NCBI GenBank assembly: GCA_009733575.1
Contig: ML769736.1
Coordinates: 1-64,000 of the forward strand
DNA: 64,000 bases
Direction of reading: 5' to 3'
DNA from: Gymnopus androsaceus JB14
Taxonomy: Eukaryota; Basidiomycota; Agaricomycetes; Agaricales; Omphalotaceae
The notes beneath the pieces are model-generated. The model made no database searches. It was not told where the DNA came from and saw only the letters and a program-made list of their open reading frames with translations. Below, in pieces: positions 57,527 to 64,000 of the stretch; positions within the stretch are counted from its first letter, which is position 1; every line of letters begins with the position of its first letter. The position numbers and the translations under genes are program-made.

Positions 57527-58000
57527 TTATGCAGTTTCAACAAGCTCCACATATGTACTTCCCATGCAGGAGTAACAAATAGTAGCATCATCAAAATCAA
57601 TGATGATTGGCCCAGAAGATTGGGAGATGACAATATTCTGAGGTTCAAAATCATTGTGCTGAACATCTTTCTGGTAGATATGAATCAGATATGACATTAG
57701 GGTTTTTCTGTTAAACAGATCAGTGTGGTAATAACAAACAGCTTGTAAGTTACACACCTGTCTTGAGGGACAATGTCAGGAAGTCACTCAAGGCAACACC
57801 AGCATTGCTCAGAATTAAAACAAAGATGTATGGTTATAATAGAGTCCATACAGAACAGGGATGGCAATTTCTTACAAGGAATGTAAGGACTGGTAGATAT
57901 CATACTCATAATGAAGCTGTTCCGATGCCTGCAAGCTATGTGCTGCCTTTGCAACAGCATGTATTTGGAATAACCAAAAAAGCAGCCAACCAAAGGTGAC
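57527..58000 (-). pseudogene. Protein-kinase-like relic
   Basis: On the minus strand the blocks HYEYDIYQSLHS, EIAIPVLYGLYYN, VQHNDFEPQNIVIS and GPIIIDFDDATI appear in the order of a basidiomycete kinase-like domain: helix C and hinge region, catalytic loop (HNDFEPQN with the usual Asp) and metal-binding DFD. TAA at 57872-57874 stands where LQEI would be expected (CAA to TAA), and frames change between the hinge and the catalytic loop. The product would be inactive. It is not a copy of the kinase part of the gene at 42.0-43.9 kb, whose loop is HGDMRDTN. Confidence 0.7.
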
Positions 58001-59842
58001 CACAATCTCATTATTTCCAGTGCCAGTATGGCCTTAAAACTTGAGAGATAATGGCCAAGTTTCCTAAAACTATTCTCAGAATTGACGTGTTTAGGCGCAG
58101 CACTCACTAGGCACACATCTTCCTGAACCGCTATCATCATCACCAAATTTGAAAACATGGGAGGTGTACTTGGAACACTGTTACCCAGTACTCATACCAG
58201 GATCTTCAGTAGTATGTGATACCAGTGTTTTAAAAATGATGAGTCTGGAATGCGTTCTAGCAGCATGGTGAAGATAAGTAAGATTCTCTTGGCTGTTGGT
58301 CAGTCATGGATAACCATACAGAGAAAGTATATGGCAGCATTTTTGATAGGCTGGGGAGTGAACAAGTCATGTATTGTAAAAGCAGAGATGGGTAATTGAT
58401 ATTTTTAATGATTGTACACTTCTCACTTACAAAATTGTCCTATCTGGAGCACCTCTGGGTGCTTTTTGATCCAAAACTAAGGCAGAACAATCACAAGGAA
58501 GGATCAGTGAAAGTTGGAAAAGTTTCAATTTGCTGCTCAAGGTAGTGCAACCTTGGAACATCTTTTGTATAGCAAACTTCACTACTAGTCTAAACCAATA
58601 TTTCCTCTGACATCCTCAACTGCATTTCCTGGCTTTAGCTTATCACCTTCAATACTGATATATTACGCACCATGAGCTCTTGAGGAGGGGGTTGTTTAAG
58701 ATTCGGAATTTGATACCTAGAGGTGAAAATTTCAAAACATCTTCTTAGGGACATGTAAGCAATGTTAAAAGGAGCAGAAGCTGGGAACAACAAGCTCTTA
58801 AACTTTGGACATATAGATAAAGGTATCTGTGGGCCCACTGTTGAATTGAGCAGTAGAGCTGAAAGAAAAATATGAAACCATATACTTAGATGTGAATGAA
58901 GGAGCTCAAACACATTCTTCATAAGCAAACACTGATCAATGATGTTTGCTAACATAATCGGAGAGACCTCTTTGAAAATACAGCAAATAGCCAAGTAATG
59001 CAAAATCCAAGCTAATTCCACAGTATGAGTGGCTGTATATTATGCTTGAGAAATGAGCAAACATACATGAAAACTCCCATTGCAGTAGCAAGTTGATCAA
59101 TATGAATGTCCTATATTTATTAATCAACAATGATTACTTCAAGAGTAATGCTAGGAAAGGGTTATCCAACTGGAACAGGGCATCAATGGAGGGGTTTTCA
59201 GGGAGTTAGCAATGGTAAAGATAGTAAAGATAGACAAGGACAGTAGAGAGTACTGGTGAATATTAGTCTGCCAAGCAGAAGCTTTGTCTTTACATACCTA
59301 ATCCAATTCGGAATTTCATACCTTGTGCATATCATAGGCCATTACTACTCAGATTGTACATCTTCACTTGACCAACAGGGTACACAAACATAGGTGAGTC
59401 TGGCTCTGGTGAATGTGTCAGTGAGTTGATAACTAAGATAAAGACACAGTGATGACTCATATGATTGCTCCTATTTTAATTTGACTTGTCATTGAGTTTC
59501 AACATCCAGGACAACACTTCTCAGTCTACCATTCTTGTTGAAATGGATGTAGGCTCTCGTGTTTTTATTGTATTTTCTCCAGAACTTGCAAAACCAGCAA
59601 AGTCTGCCTCCTGTTACAAACACTTTATCTTATCTCATGCTACATGGACTATTACTTATCTGTTTCTTCTATTTGTCTTTGTATATCTTGGCGCTTACTT
59701 AAGCACGTGCTTGTTTAGGCGTGTGGCTGTGTTGTTTACTTATGTTTCATTCTTTATAGTTCATTGACACATGTATGATCTTGTATGATTGTTTGATCCT
59801 TGATCATAGGCCTTGATCATCCTTCAATCACTTCAATCACAC
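58001..59842. other. Intergenic region, no gene
   Basis: No exon is supported. A plus-strand frame at 59486-59767 has a hydrophobic segment but no other sign of being a gene. Confidence 0.5.
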
Positions 59843-60540
59843 ATCAGCAGAACCTAGGTGAATGCTACAGCAACTGTAGCAGCTTATAGCAATCCATAGC
59901 AGCCACAGCACTGTACAGTGCTGTGGAATGCTATGAGGTCCTATGAGGTCCTGTAAGATGCTGTAGGTTGACCGTTGCTCGAGCATTCTGACACCTGTCA
60001 TTTCCAGCTGATGGATACGGCAACGGGGACCTTGGACACTATTTAATCAATGGTTTTGACGAGTTCGACATCTTTTCCTCCCCCCACTTGAAGTTCTGCT
60101 CTCTGCAATTTTTGACTCGGAGGCTCTAATTATATGTCTGATGACATCTTTTAGTGTCATTTGATGTCATGGTAGGAGTCAAAGTTAATTAGCCTCATAT
60201 ACAATTTTACACCACTTGTGGACCTGGTGGATGAGTAAAGTATGTATGTTGTAGTATTAGTAGTGTTTAGAATCGCCAATAAAATGATTTTATAAATATT
60301 TCGCTAGTATTTCGCTCTCGCAAGCCAGGGAAACAATTCAAAAGAATAATATATTTGGTATTAAATAGAACCCTGATGGCGGCGTTCCCGCAAAGTCCAC
60401 AGCAATCCACAGCAACCCATAGCATCCCACAGTTCTGTACAGAGGGGTACCTTGCTATGGGTCCTATAAGTGCTGTGGGTTCTGTACAGAGCTGTACAGC
60501 TCTGTACAGAACACCCAGGGTTTGCTGATGCACCTCATGC
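59843..60540. repeat. Large inverted repeat with CTGTACAG-rich arms
   Basis: Left arm 59843-59970 and right arm 60385-60540 are diverged reverse complements: both contain CATCAGCARAACC, CTGTACAG or CACTGTACAGTG, GCTATGAGG/GGGTCC and AATCCATAGCAG/CCACAGCAA words. About 415 bp separate the arms. The right arm holds a perfect 34-bp palindrome at 60479-60512. ACACATGTATGATC occurs just outside each arm (about 59764 and 60568) in direct orientation. Confidence 0.65.
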
Positions 60541-61673
60541 TAGGATGCTGCATTCAGTACTGGATACACATGTATGATCACTTATTACTTACAGACATCA
60601 ATACTGTTGTACTTCATAGTTTCATGCATTGCTACAGTATGTATAGGGCATAGGGTTATGGGTCTAGGGCTTGTACACTAGTATATATAGTAGTTGTAGC
60701 TGTAACATAGTCCTTAGCTTCAATCTTGCCAATACCTCCTAGTTCTCAATATCATCTTCTTCTCTTTTCCTCATTGTTCTTGCCTGTACCAAAGTCAGAA
60801 GTCATGACACCTGGTACCTCATGTTGTGGGGAACTAGTTGCTGACACCTCCCACCCTACAACAAAAATGTACTACTTGGTGATTTTTCTTTCATTATGAT
60901 GATCCAGAAAAAGCCTGTTCTGTAAGCCTCCAGGCTCATCAACAGTAGTCATCATTGCTTCCACCATATACAGTAGCTCAGATCAAAGAATGCAGGAAGG
61001 TTCTATCAGGCTATGCAAAATCATTAATTATAATATAATATACAATTTTAACTAATATAATTTCATACCAATCTTTTGGTTACCATCATGTGATTCCATC
61101 AAACTGTCACTTGATTCATACTCGCATGATTAATATTATCATTTTCACCTATATATGTCTACTATTCTGAGATCACCTGACTTCTCTATGTCCTATTCTG
61201 TTTTCACTACATTTTTTCTATTAAAAAACAGCAATCAACTGATTCTCATGAAAGGACACCCTTGATCACCTGATTTCTTGATTGATTCCTCTTGCCGTAT
61301 GTCATATAATCATTTTTCATTATATAACATGGGTGTCACGCCCCTTCCTTCCCTCTGTAATTACCAAATAAGGAAATTTCCAAAGCGTGAGAAAAATTCA
61401 CATGTTAAGGTTGATTCCAATGGAGATCACCTGATTCCTCCATTTAGTATAAGAATGTGTGTGTGTGTTTGGCTGGGCTTTAGCCCCGCACTCCCGCCCG
61501 TGGTCACCGGGTGAACCAGATGACCCAAACAGAGCCGGAGCTCAATCGTAAGGGAGAACGGTGAGTACGGGCGAGAGAAAACCCCAAACAGAGCTCGGGA
61601 TCTGACTGTTCAACCAAGAAATGTATTGTGTGAAAGTAATGAAATATACCTTTGGGCATGAAATAGTGAATAA
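60541..61673. other. Intergenic region, no gene
   Basis: No exon or element was recognised. Confidence 0.5.
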
Positions 61674-61920
61674 GGGCAATGTTCCAGTAATAGTGATATG
61701 GGCAATGTCCCAGTAATAGTAATGCGGGCAATGTCCCAGTAATAGCACAGGAAGCAAGCTACCGTAAGCCCGCCGGACTTGCGGTGAAATTACGATAAAC
61801 AAGCGCTAAGACGGTGAAATTACGTTATGGCCAGCGTTAGTTTATAGTAAGTTCACGGTAAGCCCAGCGAACTTACGGTAACTTGCTTCCTGTGTAGCTA
61901 ATATGGGCAATATCCCAGTG
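61674..61920 (+). repeat. 26-bp minisatellite interrupted by a MITE
   Basis: GGGCAATGT(T/C)CCAGTAATAG units start at 61674, 61700 and 61726, and a further unit (GGGCAATATCCCAGTGAATAG) follows the insertion at about 61905. The period is 26 bp. Confidence 0.85.
61746..61894. mobile_element. MITE of 149 bp with a 3-bp target duplication
   Basis: The segment starts CACAGGAAGCAAGCTACCGT and ends in the reverse complement of that sequence with one mismatch, giving inverted repeats of about 23 bp. It is flanked by TAG on both sides (61743-61745 and 61895-61897) and interrupts a 26-bp minisatellite unit, which defines the insertion site. The interior has GGTGAAATTACG twice. It encodes nothing. The superfamily is uncertain; 3-bp duplications occur in PIF/Harbinger-type elements. 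Confidence 0.85.
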
Positions 61921-61963
61921 AATAGCGAATAATAGAGGATTAAGAACTTGTGGGCCGGGAGTG

Positions 61964-63079
61964 TCAACAAGATGGATCCCATTTGAGGGCTGGGTGGGAC
62001 CCACCACAGAAAGTGCAGACATGGCTAGCACTGGGGCATTTCTTGGAACAAGAGCAAAAAATGTTCCAATAAGTGCAGAGGCGGATTTTGGTCATTGGGT
62101 GAAGGAGCTCCTTGCCTTCCGGGATGGCCCACAAGGGAGGACCATGAGTCAAGTGGTTGTGAATGTAGAAGGTATGGCCAACAGCCCCGCAGATGATGCA
62201 GCAGGGGCCTTGGAAGGCTGTATTAGGGGAGAAAGTAGAAGCATTCCGGCCATGAGGGAGATGAGATGGAGTTTCAACTGGAAGAGCAGAACGGGAATCC
62301 CAGCGAGACTGAATGCAAGACCAATAAGTTCTGTATTCAAACAAATCGAACTCAGTGGATTCGTTCTGGTGCTTCTGTCGAAGCTCCAATTCAAGATCCT
62401 TCCACAAATCGAATAATCTGAACGATTGTGGTCAGTTCTCAAAGAAACCAAAATGCTTCTTGTAAAACTGGGGTTCGTAGGCGTCATCACCTTCCATGTA
62501 AAGGTAGGATTGGTAGGCGAAAAAATTGTTTGTAGCCTCTAGCCACTCGTAATACTCCAAATCCAAATCGTTTGTAGGCCCTGCATCCCGATCCTCTTTG
62601 ATCCTCCGAATCATATCGGCCACATCCGGGACCAGAGGTTTTCCTTCAATGTGCGAGATTTTTGTTCGATGAATAGAAATCATGTTCTTATTCAAGAATT
62701 GGAGATTCTTATTTGTGAAGAGAGCAAGAGGGATGTGGTAGCCGTAGAGACCAACGGAAAGCATGTCGTTGTCAAATGAGATCTCTACCGGATTGGTAGG
62801 ATCAACCGGCCTAAGTTTGGTGTTGGGTCTAAAGCGTTTGGTAGGTTGGGAATTGGGAGTGCCGGAAGATGCGTCGTCACCTTCCCTAGACCTCGCTTTC
62901 TGAGCCTTGCGCTTATCGGATAGCCAACTGAGAGTGTGGGCTGAGAGCCAGACCCTGACTTTGTCAAAGTAAGCCGGGTCGCGTGCCATTTTTTCGTACT
63001 CTTCTTCAGGGATGGAAATATGAAGATACGTCTGAGACGTTATCGGCATGCTGGAGGACGTGTAAACTACACTCGGCAT
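61964..63079 (-). pseudogene. Gag-like zinc-finger protein with one in-frame stop
   Basis: A single frame of 372 codons runs from ATG 63079 to 61964, interrupted only by TGA at 62430-62432 between FGFFEN and PQSFRLFDLWKDLE. The N-terminal part has a helical region (YFDKVRVWLSAHTLSWLSDK) and a basic patch (TKRFRPNTKLR). The C-terminal part has two Cys/His clusters: CIICGAVGH and a distal CSCSKKCPSASHVCTFCGGS motif. That last pattern is known to me from ORFs beside DIRS-like or tyrosine-recombinase elements of basidiomycetes. No reverse transcriptase or recombinase follows downstream, so this is an orphan or truncated unit. CGA to TGA would explain the stop. Confidence 0.6.
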
Positions 63080-64000
63080 TGCGATTTTTGTTCTCGAAAT
63101 TCAGTTTAAGTTTAAGGTCGATGGGGAGGCTATGAAGGAGGGCAATAATCCAGGGGTTTTTGTGTGTTTTCCTGACTCTATCTGGCAATGCTTCGGAAGG
63201 ATCGTTCGGGAGAGGACCATTGCGAATAATAGCCATCGAAATAGATTGGGATATGCGAAAACGAGTGAGAAACAAGCTGATAATTCGTCGAGACGGTGGG
63301 AGTCGAGAGCAAGTAAAATAATAGGCGCTGATGCGGCGCCGGTTGACTCACGGTGCCGGGCTGGCTTATCCTCTGATAAGCCGCCTCTGCCAGACTTATC
63401 TCAGATTTATCAGGCTGTCAAATTCATAATGTTTCCATGTTTAATTCTGTCGCTCAGAAACTGCCTCACGTACTTGACTCTTCACAATCATTATACCAAT
63501 ATGCTGTATAGCTTTTTTTTGGAATCTACCATCCTGTTTATTACCATGATTTATCTCCTTTTTGTTACTACAATTTGATTCTTGATTCATGAACTTTAGT
63601 GTAGGAAATCTGTTGAGTTGATATGCGACAAATCAATGTGACTTTCACTTGAGCAAAATCTGAATTTGATTGAAAAAATAACGGAGGCATTTTCATGCTC
63701 ATTGAAAGACAACAAAGCGGTCATTTATTCAAGGATACAAATATCACTACTGAGACAAGTGCTTTACTGAGAGAATTTGGTAGAGCTTAATTTTTTCCCT
63801 TTCCCGTGTGTGAAAATGAAAGGTGATGGTTTACACAGTGGCCGAGAGGCCATTCTAAACAATTTTCGATGGCAATTGCGCGAAGCCGCTGACTCGGCAG
63901 CTTCACTTAAAATTCCTCTGCATGGCGCACTCCATTTGTTGACCATTCTCTTATTCTTACTTGTTACGGGAAGTCATCCAATGATCCATATGTAATTGAA
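63080..64000. other. Flank of the Gag-like ORF, no gene
   Basis: No exon is supported. A perfect hairpin, GGCTTATC-CTCT-GATAAGCC, lies at 63363-63382 within a GC-rich block (63320-63420) that could be the end of the element that carried the Gag-like ORF. Confidence 0.45.

Noticed and set aside
59486..59767. Plus-strand membrane protein of 93 residues
   Set aside because: A hydrophobic stretch alone in AT-rich intergenic DNA is expected by chance; no other support.

Overview
This window is eukaryotic DNA from a filamentous basidiomycete, probably an Agaricomycete. The evidence is direct: gene after gene is interrupted by introns of about 49-66 bp with GT..AG ends that keep the reading frame, and several families are typical of mushroom-forming fungi (an HNH-nuclease family, a Crinkler-like nuclease-kinase, an aspartate-rich Harbinger pair, protein-kinase-like relics). 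There is no operon structure, ribosome binding site or CRISPR array. I cannot name a species.

Layout. 0-4.6 kb is satellite DNA: a 2,051-bp macro-repeat built from a unique head plus a 66-bp minisatellite, followed by a CCCTA array. 5.9-11.6 kb is a pseudogene graveyard: two diverged copies of a small unknown gene, a broken DUF455 ferritin-like gene and a shredded XRN1-type exoribonuclease. 12.2-22.3 kb is the gene-dense part: six gene models, most of unknown function, ending in a divergent pair whose right-hand member is a predicted PD-(D/E)XK-like protein. 22.3-30.8 kb is nearly gene-free and holds a 567-bp non-autonomous hAT element with an 8-bp target duplication, a degenerate tandem satellite and a GGAT-rich composite array. 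30.8-33.7 kb carries a head-to-head pair of paralogous HNH-family genes, one with recognisable HNH residues and one that has lost them. 34-42 kb is mostly relics and dispersed repeats. 42.0-43.9 kb is an intact Crinkler-like gene (header, PD-(D/E)XK, kinase). 45.36-49.26 kb is a complete but mutationally dead PIF/Harbinger transposon with 76-bp terminal inverted repeats. 49.3-64 kb is repeat-rich: a second copy of a dispersed gene family, an interstitial telomere-like tract, a protein-kinase relic, a large inverted repeat, a small MITE inserted into a 26-bp minisatellite, and a zinc-finger Gag-like ORF with one in-frame stop.

How the parts relate. Intact coding capacity is concentrated in three islands (12.2-22.3, 30.8-33.7 and 42.0-43.9 kb) separated by repeat blocks. 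The intact genes with recognisable folds are nuclease-like or nuclease-kinase proteins, while genes of housekeeping type (DUF455, XRN1) occur only as broken copies. Nonsense codons in the Harbinger genes, the kinase relic and the Gag-like ORF can all be explained by C-to-T type transitions, which suggests a deamination or RIP-like history for the repeats. All gene models, splice sites and family assignments come from reading the sequence by eye; no database search was possible.
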